A stretch of 64,000 nucleotides of DNA. Origin: Xanthomonas hortorum pv. cynarae. Its GTDB lineage: Bacteria; Pseudomonadota; Gammaproteobacteria; Xanthomonadales; Xanthomonadaceae. Each line of letters opens with the position of its first letter. The first letter of the stretch is position 1. The stretch covers positions 1-64,000 of the forward strand of contig NZ_MDFM01000022.1 of assembly GCF_002939985.1 (NCBI RefSeq), given 5' to 3'. The position numbers were made by a program, and so were the translations under genes. Under the pieces are notes generated by a model that made no database searches, was not told the origin of the DNA, and saw only the letters and a program-made list of their open reading frames with translations. This document shows positions 36,259 through 45,234 of this stretch, piece after piece.

Positions 36259-37517
36259 GCGGCTGCACCGTGCACGGCGCGCGCCGGTGCATAAGGCGCC
36301 GGGTCGATGACCGGCGTACGCCCGAGCAGGCTGTCCACGATCACCCGTGCGCTCCCCAGCGCCGTGGTGACACCCAGCCCCTCGTGACCGGCGGCCACCC
36401 ACACATCGCGCCGGCCGGGCACCGCCCCCAGATACGGCCGCCCGTCCGGTGTGGCCGGGCGCAACCCGGTCCACACCCGGATCGCCTGCAACTCGCGCAA
36501 CACCGGCAGATAGGCGAACGCACGTTGCAGCATCTGCTGCAGCACCGGCATCGACAGCGCGCGATCGTGCTCGCCGAACTGGCGCGAAGAGCCGATCAGG
36601 ATCTGCCCGGTCGGTCGCGGCTGTACATTGAACGCCACGCTGGTGTCGTCGGCGCCATGCGCCGAATCCGCGTAGCCCAACTCCAGCAACTGATGCCGGA
36701 TCACCCCCGGATGCCGATCGGTGATGACCAGATGGCCCTTGCGTGGGCGCAGTGCCAGCTCGGGCAGCAACTGCGGCAAGGCCACACCGCTGGCCACCAG
36801 CACCGGGCCGGCCAACAGCTGGCCATCGTCCAGACGCACCCCATGCGCCAGCAACTGCTCCACCTTGCGGCCGGCAAACAGCTGCGCGCCCGCCTTGCAG
36901 GCCAGGCTCACCAGATGCCGCGCCACCCGCGGCGGGTACACCACGGCCTCACCGGGCACGCGCATGCCCCCGGCCAGGCCCGGCACCAGTTGCGGCTCCA
37001 ATGCATACAACTGCGTCGCGTCGATGGCTTCGGCATGCAGATCGGCCGCCGCCAAGCGCGCAATCTTGGCCGGCACCGCCGCCAGCTCGCGTGCATCGCG
37101 CGCCACCCACAGCGTGCCGCAGCGGCTGAATTCGGCCTCGCTCAGTTGCGCAAACCGCTCCCACAGCCGCAGCGAGTACGCCGACAACGCCAACTCGGCC
37201 GGGTCATCATCCATCGCCACCAGGTGCCCCATCGCCGCAGCGGTGGAGCCGCCGCCGATCGGCCCCGGCTCGACGATCGCCACGCGCAGCCCTTCGCCAG
37301 CCGCCGCCTCGGCGCAGGCCGCGCCGACAATGCCTGCGCCAATCACAATCAGGTCGTAGCTGCGTCGCGTGGATGCAGCGGTCGGCGATGTCTGCGTGTC
37401 TGTTCGTGCAGCTGAGTGTGCAGCTGCCGCATCACCAGCCTGCGCGGCCGCGGACACGGCGGCTGACGCAGCAGGCGCTGCGCCGGCACTTCCCTGCGCG
37501 CGCGGCAGCTGGTGCAT
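36255..37517 (-). CDS. D-hydroxyproline dehydrogenase, FAD-dependent DAO-type catalytic subunit
   Basis: 420 residues, the D-amino-acid oxidase-like subunit that oxidises cis-4-hydroxy-D-proline to pyrroline-4-hydroxy-2-carboxylate. The ATG at 37517 shares its A with the TGA of the epimerase (TGATG). The FAD motif DLIVIGAGIVGAACAEAA begins only at about residue 54. The preceding ~50 residues are an Ala-rich low-complexity stretch (AASAAVSAAAQAGDAAAAHS) not expected in the family. The C-terminal substrate region includes VWTGLRPATPDGRPYLG and GHEGLGVTTALGSA, standard for glycine/D-amino-acid oxidases. No better start is visible. Confidence 0.9.
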   Translation of the reverse strand: MHQLPRAQGSAGAAPAASAAVSAAAQAGDAAAAHSAARTDTQTSPTAASTRRSYDLIVIGAGIVGAACAEAAAGEGLRVAIVEPGPIGGGSTAAAMGHLVAMDDDPAELALSAYSLRLWERFAQLSEAEFSRCGTLWVARDARELAAVPAKIARLAAADLHAEAIDATQLYALEPQLVPGLAGGMRVPGEAVVYPPRVARHLVSLACKAGAQLFAGRKVEQLLAHGVRLDDGQLLAGPVLVASGVALPQLLPELALRPRKGHLVITDRHPGVIRHQLLELGYADSAHGADDTSVAFNVQPRPTGQILIGSSRQFGEHDRALSMPVLQQMLQRAFAYLPVLRELQAIRVWTGLRPATPDGRPYLGAVPGRRDVWVAAGHEGLGVTTALGSARVIVDSLLGRTPVIDPAPYAPARAVHGAAA

Positions 37518-38455
37518 CAGGCCACGATGCCCCAGGCGAAAGGATCGGCCGGGTCGATCGACAACTGCGAGCGCGCGGTGATGTAGGCATGGCCGCTGAT
37601 GCGGGGCGCAATGCCACGCCCACTCAACCGATAACTGCCTTCGAACGTGCTGCCCAGAATGCCTTGCTGCACCCAATGCCCGCCCTCGCCCAGCTTGCCG
37701 TCGGCGGCCAGGCAGGCCAGTTTGGCGCTGGTGCCGGTGCCGCATGGCGAGCGGTCGTAGGCCAGCCCCGGGCACAGCACGAAATTACGCGCCAGGCCGC
37801 TGCCATCGGGCGCGGGGCCATTGACTTCGATATGGTCGATCTCGCCACCGGCCTCACCGGTGATGCCGGCCACTTCCAAGGCCAGCCGGATCGCTTCGGT
37901 ATAAGCGGTCAGTTCGCGCTGATGCGCCAGATCCAGCACACACGGCGCCTGCTCGGTGATGAAAAACCAGTTGCCGCCCCAGGCCACATCGCCGCGCACG
38001 CGGCCGTGACCGGGCACGTCCACCTCCACGCCGGTCGCAAAGCGATAACTCTCGACATTGTCGACCGACACCGTGCCGTCTTCGGCCAGCTCCACGCCGA
38101 CCGTGCCGACCGGGGTTTCGATGCGGTGCTGGCCCGGCGCGATGCGCCCCAGCGCGGCCAGCGTGCGCACCACTCCGATGGTGCCGTGTCCGCACATGCC
38201 CAGGTAGCCGACGTTGTTGAAGAAGATCACCCCGGTGCAGGCGCTGGGGTCGCGTGGCGGCAGCAACAAGGCGCCGACCATGGTGTCCGAGCCGCGTGGT
38301 TCGCAGGCGATCGCGCTGCGCCACTGATCGAAATCGCGGCGAAAGCGCTCGCGACACTGCGCCAGATCGCCATCGCCCAGATCGGGGAAGCCGGAGAGGA
38401 CCACGCGGGTAGGTTCGCCGGCCGTATGGGAGTCGATGACGTCGATGGTGTGCAT
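37517..38455 (-). CDS. 4-hydroxyproline 2-epimerase (proline racemase family)
   Basis: 312 residues; first enzyme of the pathway, converting trans-4-hydroxy-L-proline to cis-4-hydroxy-D-proline. Both catalytic cysteines are present, C88 in GMCGHGTIG and C238 in DRSPCGTGTSAK, which separates it from the 3-hydroxyproline dehydratases that carry Thr at the first position. N-terminal IDSHTAGEPTRVV is typical. The ATG at 38455 has GGGAGC upstream. It is the promoter-proximal gene of the run and is divergent from the AraC-type regulator. Side-chain residues distinguishing proline racemase from hydroxyproline epimerase cannot be tested here, but context decides. Confidence 0.95.
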   Translation of the reverse strand: MHTIDVIDSHTAGEPTRVVLSGFPDLGDGDLAQCRERFRRDFDQWRSAIACEPRGSDTMVGALLLPPRDPSACTGVIFFNNVGYLGMCGHGTIGVVRTLAALGRIAPGQHRIETPVGTVGVELAEDGTVSVDNVESYRFATGVEVDVPGHGRVRGDVAWGGNWFFITEQAPCVLDLAHQRELTAYTEAIRLALEVAGITGEAGGEIDHIEVNGPAPDGSGLARNFVLCPGLAYDRSPCGTGTSAKLACLAADGKLGEGGHWVQQGILGSTFEGSYRLSGRGIAPRISGHAYITARSQLSIDPADPFAWGIVA

Positions 38456-38615
38456 GGCTCATGCTCCCACTGCGGACTGGCAGACGACTAGCGTCCAATG
38501 CGAGTTGCAAGTGCGGAAATCTGCACAATCGACAACCCGGTTCACAGCCCCGCGTTTGCGCTAGGATCATTGCTGGGCCGCGCCTTTCGTGCAGCCGTCA
38601 ATCGTGACCGCCACC
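38456..38615. promoter_or_regulatory. divergent promoter region of the hydroxyproline run and its regulator
   Basis: About 130-160 bases between the epimerase start and the AraC-type gene. Both promoters and the regulator's operator should lie here. No clear palindrome or textbook -35/-10 is visible by eye. The right boundary depends on the regulator start. Confidence 0.6.
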
Positions 38616-39332
38616 ATGACGCCGATGGACCTCAACCTTCCCGCGCTGGAAATGCAGACGCTGTTCGACGCACTGCCGGACGTGGTGTTCTTCATCAAGG
38701 ATGGGCAGGGCCGCTACACCCACTGCAACCTTACGCTCGTGCGCCGGCTGGGACGCAAGCTGCGCAGCGAAATCATCGGCCGCTCGCCGCTGGAAGTGTT
38801 CCCGCTGCCGCTGGGCGGAAGCTACATGATGCAGGACCGCCGCGTGCTGTGCGGCGAGCTCATCGACAATCAACTGGAGGTGCATCTGTACCCCAATCGC
38901 CTGCCCGGCTGGTGCCTGACCTTCAAGCGCCCGCTGTGTGAAGCCGACGAAGTGATCGGCATCGTGGGTATTTCGCGCGATCTGGGCCAGCCCGACAGCC
39001 GCCACTCGGCCTACGAACGCTTGAGCCAGGTGATGGAGCACATGCAGGCCAACTTCGGCGACAACCTGCGCGTGCAGAGTCTGGCCGACCTGGCCGGCTT
39101 GTCGGTGGCGCAGCTGGAGCGGCATTTCCGCCGCGTATTCCAGGTGACGCCGCAGCAACTGCTGACCAAGCTGCGCATCGAATCGGCGATGCGGCTGCTG
39201 TACGGCGACGACAGCATCGCCAGCATCGGGCAACGTTGCGGCTTTGCCGACCAGAGCGCGTTCGCACGCCAATTCAAGGCCACGGTCGGCATGACGCCGC
39301 GCGATTACCGCGCACTCAAGGGTCAGTTGTAA
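38616..39332 (+). CDS. AraC-family transcriptional regulator with N-terminal PAS domain
   Basis: 238 residues from the ATG at 38616; a GTG nine codons earlier (38589) and an ATG at 38625 are alternatives. Residues ~10-115 are a PAS sensor (LFDALPDVVFFIKDGQGRY, GRSPLEVFPLPLG). The C-terminal AraC double helix-turn-helix contains LADLAGLSVAQLERHFRRVF and IGQRCGFADQSAFARQFKAT followed by GMTPRDYRAL. Divergence from hydroxyproline epimerase makes it the likely activator of the catabolic run, responding to hydroxyproline or an intermediate; Pseudomonas hydroxyproline operons also have AraC regulators. Ligand inferred. Confidence 0.9.
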   Translation: MTPMDLNLPALEMQTLFDALPDVVFFIKDGQGRYTHCNLTLVRRLGRKLRSEIIGRSPLEVFPLPLGGSYMMQDRRVLCGELIDNQLEVHLYPNRLPGWCLTFKRPLCEADEVIGIVGISRDLGQPDSRHSAYERLSQVMEHMQANFGDNLRVQSLADLAGLSVAQLERHFRRVFQVTPQQLLTKLRIESAMRLLYGDDSIASIGQRCGFADQSAFARQFKATVGMTPRDYRALKGQL

Positions 39333-39536
39333 ACGAAAACTCGGTGCTGACATACGGCTGGCACAAATGCCGAATTCGGCAGGATTCGGGTTGCCGTTGC
39401 GATGCGGTTTGCACGGTCCCGGCGGCGACCATGCAGCGCGCCGGGTGCTGCCCCGGATGAGGCGGCGCTGAAGGTCGCGTCAAGGCGAGCCAGGGCCCGG
39501 ATGGTAGAATTTCGGGTTTCCCCAACTGCGTTGCCA

Positions 39537-41210
39537 ATGGCCAGCTTCTTTCGCCGCAACAAGCCAACCACGCCCGACAGCGCGCGTACCTCGCGCTACA
39601 GCCTGGAAGAACTGGCAGCCGCATTTCCGACCGCACCTTCTGCCGCCACCCCGGTTTCGCCGGTTGAGGCCATGCCAGCTGCTGCGCCGAGCGGCACGCC
39701 AGCAGCGGTGCCGGTTGCTGTACCGGTTGCCACACCTGCTCCCGCACAGGCCGAGCCGGCGACTCCCACGCCCGCTGCCGCTCCGGCCGAGCAGCTTGCG
39801 CAAGATATCGCCGCGCGTACCGGTCAGGCGCAGAGCATCGCGGCAGTGCCCACCGCGCCTGCCCCGCCGGCAACGCCCGCGCCTTCGGCATTGCAGGCAC
39901 TGCCTGATCCCAAACCGCCTGTCACGCCTGCAGCCCCCACTCCAGTGGTGGTGGCGCCGGTTGTCGCGCAGCCGCACACCGCGCCAGTGCTGCCTGCTGC
40001 CGTGCCCGCGCAGCCTGCAACGCCTGCAGCGCCGTCGCAGACTGCTACCCCTGCGCTTGCACCTGCCGCACCATCGACGACTGCCACACCTGCCGCCCCG
40101 CCAGCTGCAACACCCGCTGTCGTTGCACCACCTGCTGCCGCACAGGCGTCTGCAGCTTCGCCCGTTACCGTAACCCCCGCCGTCGCCACGCCCGTCGTCA
40201 CCCCACCGGTCGTCGTCAGCACCTCGCTACCGATGACCCAGGACAACGACAGCATCGCTGGCCAGCGCGATGCGCTACCCGCAGCCCCGGCCGGCAAGCA
40301 GGGCTGGCGCGATCGTCTGCGCAACAGCACCTTCGCGCGCAGCTTCGGCGGTTTGTTCTCGCGCAACCCCAAGCTCGACGACGATCTGCTCGACGAGATC
40401 GAAACCGCACTGATCACCGCCGACGTCGGTATCGGCGCGACCACCGCATTGGTCGAAGGCCTGCGCAAGCGCATGAAGTCGCGCGAGTTCGTCGATGCGC
40501 AGGCGATGTTCAAGGCGCTGCGCGCCGATCTCATCGCGCTGCTGCAGCCGGTCTCCAAACCATTGGTCATTGATCGCTCGGTCAAGCCGTTCGTGATCCT
40601 CACCGTGGGCGTCAACGGCGTTGGCAAGACCACCACCATCGGCAAGCTCGCCAAGCGCTTCAAGGACGAAGGCAACAGCTTGATGCTGGCCGCCGGCGAC
40701 ACCTTCCGCGCCGCTGCGGTGGCGCAATTGCAGGCCTGGGGCGACCGCAACGGCGTGGCCGTGATCGCGCAGGGGCAAAACGCCGATGCCGCCTCGGTGG
40801 CGTTCGACGCGCTGCAGGCGGCCAAGGCGCGCGGCACCGAAGTGCTGATCGCCGACACCGCCGGCCGCCTGCACACCCAGACCGGGCTGATGAACGAGCT
40901 CGGCAAGATCCGCCGTGTGCTCGGCAAGATCGACGCCGCCGCACCGCACGAAGTGCTGATGGTCATCGACGGCACCACCGGCCAGAACGCCATTTCGCAG
41001 CTGCGCCAGTTCCATGCCGCCGTCGGCGTCACCGGCCTGGTGGTCACCAAGCTCGACGGCACCGCCAAGGGCGGCGTGGTGTTCGCACTGGCGCGCGAGT
41101 TCAATATTCCGATCCGCTTCGCCGGCATCGGCGAGCGCCCGGAAGATCTACGCGTGTTCGACCCGGTCGCCTTCGTCGATGCGTTGCTGCCGGAAGCATT
41201 GGGCAGCTGA
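39537..41210 (+). CDS. ftsY: signal recognition particle receptor FtsY
   Basis: 557 residues. SRP-receptor GTPase that docks ribosome-SRP complexes at the membrane. The start at 39537 (MASFFRRNKP) is chosen because the upstream in-frame 45 codons are Arg-rich and unlike FtsY. The acidic A domain is replaced by a ~230-residue Ala/Pro/Thr-rich stretch with many AP, TP and AVAPPA-like repeats. The NG core is intact: P-loop GVNGVGKTTTIGKLAKRF, DTFRAAAVAQL, DTAGRLHTQTGLMNEL and TKLDGTAKGGVVF. mutY follows after a hairpin. Confidence 0.95.
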   Translation: MASFFRRNKPTTPDSARTSRYSLEELAAAFPTAPSAATPVSPVEAMPAAAPSGTPAAVPVAVPVATPAPAQAEPATPTPAAAPAEQLAQDIAARTGQAQSIAAVPTAPAPPATPAPSALQALPDPKPPVTPAAPTPVVVAPVVAQPHTAPVLPAAVPAQPATPAAPSQTATPALAPAAPSTTATPAAPPAATPAVVAPPAAAQASAASPVTVTPAVATPVVTPPVVVSTSLPMTQDNDSIAGQRDALPAAPAGKQGWRDRLRNSTFARSFGGLFSRNPKLDDDLLDEIETALITADVGIGATTALVEGLRKRMKSREFVDAQAMFKALRADLIALLQPVSKPLVIDRSVKPFVILTVGVNGVGKTTTIGKLAKRFKDEGNSLMLAAGDTFRAAAVAQLQAWGDRNGVAVIAQGQNADAASVAFDALQAAKARGTEVLIADTAGRLHTQTGLMNELGKIRRVLGKIDAAAPHEVLMVIDGTTGQNAISQLRQFHAAVGVTGLVVTKLDGTAKGGVVFALAREFNIPIRFAGIGERPEDLRVFDPVAFVDALLPEALGS

Positions 41211-41211
41211 T

Positions 41212-41237
41212 CGGCAGACGCCTGCACGCGTCTGCCG
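41212..41237. terminator. hairpin between ftsY and mutY
   Basis: Perfect 10-bp inverted repeat CGGCAGACGC / GCGTCTGCCG with a 6-base loop, starting two bases after the ftsY stop. No T-run follows, so it is a candidate attenuator or factor-dependent terminator rather than a classic one. Confidence 0.55.
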
Positions 41238-41242
41238 CCGTT

Positions 41243-42340
41243 ATGAAGTCATCGCCAGCAGAGCCCATGCCAGCCGACCACGCCACGCCCACCGCTGACG
41301 CTTTCGTCCACCGCCTGCTGCACTGGTTCGACGGCCACGGTCGTCACGATCTGCCCTGGCAACATCCGCGCGCGCCGTATCGGGTGTGGCTGTCGGAAAT
41401 CATGCTGCAGCAGACCCAGGTCGCGGTGGTCATTCCGTATTTCCACAAGTTCGTCGCCAGCTTTCCGACCCTGGCCGACCTGGCCGCAGCCGACAACGAC
41501 ACTGTAATGGCGCATTGGGCCGGGCTGGGCTACTACGCACGCGCACGCAATCTGCATGCAGCCGCCAAGCAATGCGTCGCCTTGCATGACGGCGATTTGC
41601 CACGTGATTTCGATGCGCTGCTCGCGCTGCCCGGCATCGGCCGCAGCACGGCGGGCGCCATCCTCAGCCAGGCGTGGAGCGACCGCTTTGCCATCATGGA
41701 CGGCAACGTCAAACGCGTGATGACGCGCTTCCATGGCATTGCCGGCTATCCCGGCCTGCCGGTGATCGAAAAGCAGTTATGGCAACTGGCCACAGCGCAT
41801 GTCGCGCATGTGCCGGCCGGCCGCCTGGCCGACTACACACAGGCGCAAATGGATTTCGGCGCCACGCTGTGCACACGCGCGAAACCGGCGTGCGTGCTGT
41901 GTCCGTTGCAGGACGATTGCGTGGCGCGTCGCGATGGCCTGGTGGAAGCACTGCCCACGCCCAAGCCCGGCAAACAATTACCCGAGCGCGAAGCCACCGC
42001 GCTGCTGCTGGAAAACGCAGACAACCAGATCCTGCTGCAGCGCCGCCCGCCAACCGGTATCTGGGCCTCGTTATGGACGCTGCCACAGGCCGAGACCGAC
42101 AGCGGCATGCGCGCATGGTTCGCCAACCATATCCAAGGTGATTACGAGCGCGCCGATGAGATGCCGCTGATCGTGCACACCTTCAGCCATTACCGCCTGC
42201 ATCTGCAGCCGTTGCGCATCCGCAAGGTCGCGCTGCGTACAGCGGTGCGCGACAATGACGATCTGCGCTGGGTGGCCCGCGCCGATCTCGCAGCGCTGGG
42301 CCTGCCGGCGCCGATCCGCAAACTGCTCGACGCTCTGTAA
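41243..42340 (+). CDS. mutY: A/G-specific adenine glycosylase MutY
   Basis: 365 residues if started at 41243 (ATG at 41267 is the alternative). It removes A mispaired with 8-oxoG. The catalytic Glu52 lies in [10 protein letters not shown], the HhH motif is [14 protein letters not shown], and catalytic Asp153 is in IMDGNVKRV. The [4Fe-4S] loop [17 protein letters not shown] has the C-x6-C-x2-C-x5-C spacing. The C-terminal Nudix-like 8-oxoG recognition domain ([21 protein letters not shown]) is present. yggX lies 53 bases downstream, a conserved mutY-yggX pair. Confidence 0.97.
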   Translation: MKSSPAEPMPADHATPTADAFVHRLLHWFDGHGRHDLPWQHPRAPYRVWLSEIMLQQTQVAVVIPYFHKFVASFPTLADLAAADNDTVMAHWAGLGYYARARNLHAAAKQCVALHDGDLPRDFDALLALPGIGRSTAGAILSQAWSDRFAIMDGNVKRVMTRFHGIAGYPGLPVIEKQLWQLATAHVAHVPAGRLADYTQAQMDFGATLCTRAKPACVLCPLQDDCVARRDGLVEALPTPKPGKQLPEREATALLLENADNQILLQRRPPTGIWASLWTLPQAETDSGMRAWFANHIQGDYERADEMPLIVHTFSHYRLHLQPLRIRKVALRTAVRDNDDLRWVARADLAALGLPAPIRKLLDAL

Positions 42341-42393
42341 GGCGCACTCACACTCCAAGCGCGCACGTTGAGCGCGTATCCAAGGGAATTTGC

Positions 42394-42672
42394 ATGTCAC
42401 GCACCGTGTTCTGCCAGTACCAGCAATGCGACACCGACGGCCTGGATTTTGTGCCGTATCCCGGCGAACTCGGCCAGCGTGTGTTCGCACACATCGGCAA
42501 GACCGCATGGCAGGCATGGTTGGCGCATCAGACCATGCTGATCAACGAAAACCGGCTCTCGCCACGCGACCCCAAGCACCGCGCGTTTCTCGAAGCCGAA
42601 TTGCAGAAGTTCCTGTTCGAGCGCAATGCCGACAAGCCGGATGGCTATGTCGCGCCGATGAGCGAAGAGTAA
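42394..42672 (+). CDS. yggX: Fe(2+)-trafficking protein YggX
   Basis: 92 residues, full length for the family, with the diagnostic N-terminal RTVFCQYQQ (conserved Cys) and [18 protein letters not shown]. It limits labile iron damage and protects iron-sulfur enzymes such as MutY. It is preceded by an AAGGGAA site and probably co-transcribed with mutY. Confidence 0.97.
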   Translation: MSRTVFCQYQQCDTDGLDFVPYPGELGQRVFAHIGKTAWQAWLAHQTMLINENRLSPRDPKHRAFLEAELQKFLFERNADKPDGYVAPMSEE

Positions 42673-42731
42673 GCGCGTCCATCGGGCGCCATTGTGCTCA
42701 CCGCCAGGCGGGCGCGCAGCCTGCCGACTAA

Positions 42732-42876
42732 AAGCGGCTAACAAAATGTAGCGAGCGGTCGTCAGGTGGGCGTGGACGGCGCGCAGGGGCCGGAGTGTAA
42801 GCGTGGTACATGAGGATTCCGAGCACCATCCGCGCACGCCTGGCGGCCGCGCAGTAGTTTTGTTAGTCGCTCTAAA
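42732..42876. repeat. MITE-like element with long imperfect terminal inverted repeats
   Basis: The left end GCGGCTAACAAAATGTAGCG and the right end, read on the other strand, AGCGACTAACAAAACTACTG share an imperfect inverted repeat of about 45 bases (…GGTCGTCAGGTGGGCG / …GGCCGCCAGGCGTGCG). The ~50-base centre contains GGTACATGAGGATTCCGAGC. No coding capacity. Single arms of the same family occur near 13063 and 54288. Confidence 0.75.
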
Positions 42877-42961
42877 TGCAGCACTGATTTAGAACTGCTA
42901 AAAACGACTTCATGCCGGTCCGTTGCTGAGCGGATGATTTGGGTCGTCGCTGTAGGGCGGA

Positions 42962-43140
42962 TGATCTGCGGCTTGGCTGCGGCTTGGCTGCAGGGCCCTT
43001 GCCCGCCCACCCTCGCGGGACACGCCGCAAGTACATCCATGTAGGCTCTTACGCGGCATCCATGCCGCGTAAGGTCCCGCGACGGTGGGCGGGCAAGGAC
43101 CAGTGGAGATGGTCGGTGTGCGTGGTGCAAGCAATGCATG
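42962..43140. repeat. structured intergenic repeat, copy C (CCCTTGCCCGCCCACC-arm type)
   Basis: Core at 42996-43099, inverted relative to copies B and E: arms CCCTTGCCCGCCCACC and GGTGGGCGGGCAAGGA, inner TTACGCGGCATCCATGCCG… hairpin, and CCGCAAGTACATCCATGTAG segment. Its flanks match copies B and E, including a GCTTGGCTGCG direct duplication at 42969-42990. Confidence 0.88.
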
Positions 43141-43194
43141 AGGTAAGAGGCAAGTTGTTTGGATGACGGCGTGTCCTACAGCTCCCAAATGCAA

Positions 43195-43370
43195 TGTGAT
43201 TAACAGGCAGGCTTTCAACAAAGCAACCGACTCACTTTCTGGCGCGGTGCCCTCACCGATTGCGGGACCGTGTGGCGGCATGGATGCCGCCACCGAGCCT
43301 ACATGGACGTACTTGCGGCGTGTCCCGCGAGCGGTGAGGGCACCGCGCCCTCGACCGACTCAGCATTTGA
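43195..43370. repeat. structured intergenic repeat, copy D (GGTGCCCTCACCG-arm type)
   Basis: Core at 43241-43349 with perfect 18-base arms GGCGCGGTGCCCTCACCG and CGGTGAGGGCACCGCGCC. Inside are GCGGCATGGATGCCGC and CCTACATGGACGTACTTGCG. ACCGACTCA occurs directly repeated at 43226-43234 and 43354-43362, just outside the arms. It is homologous to copy A over about 175 bases. Confidence 0.88.
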
Positions 43371-43392
43371 GCTGGGCTGCATCCAACAAGAG

Positions 43393-43453
43393 GCGACCAA
43401 CAAAACCACTACGCTCACCGCCAGGCGACCGCTCTCTACGTTTTATTAGTCGC
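43393..43453. repeat. short GCGACTAACAAAAC-type palindromic repeat
   Basis: A 61-base imperfect palindrome running from GCGACCAACAAAAC to GTTTTATTAGTCGC. It is a compact version of the ends of the element at 42732-42876, close to the 3' end of the broken LOV kinase gene. Confidence 0.75.
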
Positions 43454-43506
43454 TCTTGGCTGCAACACTTTCAACCAGGCATCTGCATTGCATCGGCAAA
43501 CACCGA

Positions 43507-45125
43507 TCAACAGACACCAACAGGCCCGTCCAGCAACAAGCGGATACGCTTGAGCAATTCCTTCTGCGTATACGGCTTATTGACCACGCCGAACTCCGCG
43601 CCACCCGCGTCGGTGCGCTGGATGCCGTCATCGGCGTAGCCGGTAATGAGCAGAACCTTGATGTTGGGCAGCATGCGGCAGGCCTCGCGTGCGAGCACCA
43701 CACCATTCATGCCGCCCGGCATGATCAGATAGGTGAACAACGCATCCACCTCCGGATGCAGCTCCAGCACTGCAATTGCTTCGCGTCCGCTGGATGCGCA
43801 CAGGACACGGTAGCCGGCACCTTCCAAAAAGAGCTTGGCAACCACCGCCACGTCCGGCTTGTCTTCCACGATCAGGATGTTCTCGCTACCGCCCTGCCCG
43901 ATCACGCGCTGTTTGACCGCCTGCACGTCGTCCGCATACTCGCTGGATGCCGGGAAATACAGCCGTACCGTGGTGCCCTCGCCCACTTCGCTATGGATGC
44001 GCACGGTGCCGCCAGACTGCTTGACGAAGCCGTACACCATCGACAACCCCAGCCCGGTGCCCTGGCCTTCTTCCTTGGTGGTGAAGAACGGCTCCATCAC
44101 CCGGCTGGCGATGTCCGGCGGCATGCCCGAGCCGGTGTCGCGCACTGCGATGCTCACATAGCGGCCCGGTGCCAACTGGTGATACGCGGACAGATCGTGG
44201 CTGGTGATCGCGTCTGTACCGTGACTTCCTTGCGCTCGGCATAGGCCATCGCATCGCGCGCGTTGATCAACACATTCAGCAGCGCCATCTCGGCCTGGGT
44301 GGTGTCGATCTGGCAATTCCACAGCCCCTCTTCCAGCGACTGCCGCAGGCTGATGTCGCCGCCCAGCGTGCGCTCGGCCATGTTGTTCATGCCCGACACC
44401 AGACCGTTGAGATTCACCACGCCGCCGCGCAACTTCTGCTTGCGCGAAAACGCGAGCAATTGTTAAGTGAGCGTGGCCGCCTTGGCCGCAGCAGCGGCCG
44501 CCTGCTCGGCACTGAACGCAATGCGTTTGGCATTGCCACCGCCGTCCGCAGCCATCATCTGAATCACTTCCAGATGGCCGGACATCACCTGCAGCAGATT
44601 ATTGAAATCGTGCTCGATACCGCCGGTCAATTGACCCAGCGCTTCCATCTTCTGCGCCTGACGCAAGGCATCCTCGGCATCGCGGCGACGGCTCACATCC
44701 AGCTGCGAACCGAAGAAATACACCAGCTCGCCCTTGTCATCGAACACCGGCGAGACGAACAGCGCATTCCAGAACGGAGAACCGTCCTTGCGGTAATTCA
44801 GCACTTCGGTGGCGAATGCGCGACGGTTGGCGATGGAATCGCGAACCTCGTTGACGTTGGCCGGGTCGGTATCCGGCCCCTGCAGAAAACGGCAATTGTG
44901 GCCGATGACCTCTTCCGACGAATACCCGGTCATTTCCAGGAATGCGCGGTTGGCGAACACGATGGGGTTGTCCAGCAGATGCGGGTCGGTCACCGTCATC
45001 GGCATCCGCGTGGTTTCCACCGCGGCAAAAAAGATATCCGAGCGTTGCTTCTCGACAGGAGGACCGCGAGATCCGCTGATGTGGGGCGCACATGGCGCTC
45101 CGTGACCGGGATCGTTCAAGTGCAT
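43507..45125 (-). pseudogene. LOV-domain hybrid histidine kinase, inactivated by a nonsense codon and a frameshift
   Basis: Remnant of a blue-light sensor kinase. The first part (45125-44466) encodes a LOV/PAS domain with the flavin-adduct Cys in [13 protein letters not shown], then the phospho-acceptor box [15 protein letters not shown]. Translation meets TAA at 44465-44463, exactly where the family reads …LTQQLLAFSRKQKLRG; the sequence resumes in the same frame after it, so a CAA-to-TAA change is likely. Near 44210 the frame shifts again (VTVQT then DAITSHDL in another frame). Beyond it lie the ATPase domain (DTGSGMPPDI, GTGLGLSMVYGFVKQSGG) and a C-terminal receiver domain (ILIVEDKPDVAVVAKLFL, LLITGYADDG). 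A LOV kinase of this layout is known from X. citri. Here it should be non-functional. Confidence 0.88.
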
Positions 45126-45234
45126 CTTCTGCGCAGGGCAATGTTCATGACCGGAGTCTAGTTGGAGGCGGTCAGTTGACTCCTCACATGCACTGCGTAC
45201 GTTTTGCCACTACCGCAGCGCTCGCCCGTGCAGG

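Noticed and set aside
34713..37415. 900-codon plus-strand open frame across the hydroxyproline dehydrogenase genes
   Set aside because: Shadow of the minus-strand coding genes; it spans four real genes and lacks protein-like composition.
41212..41237. Classic rho-independent terminator after ftsY
   Set aside because: The stem is perfect but no U-run follows; listed only as a tentative hairpin.
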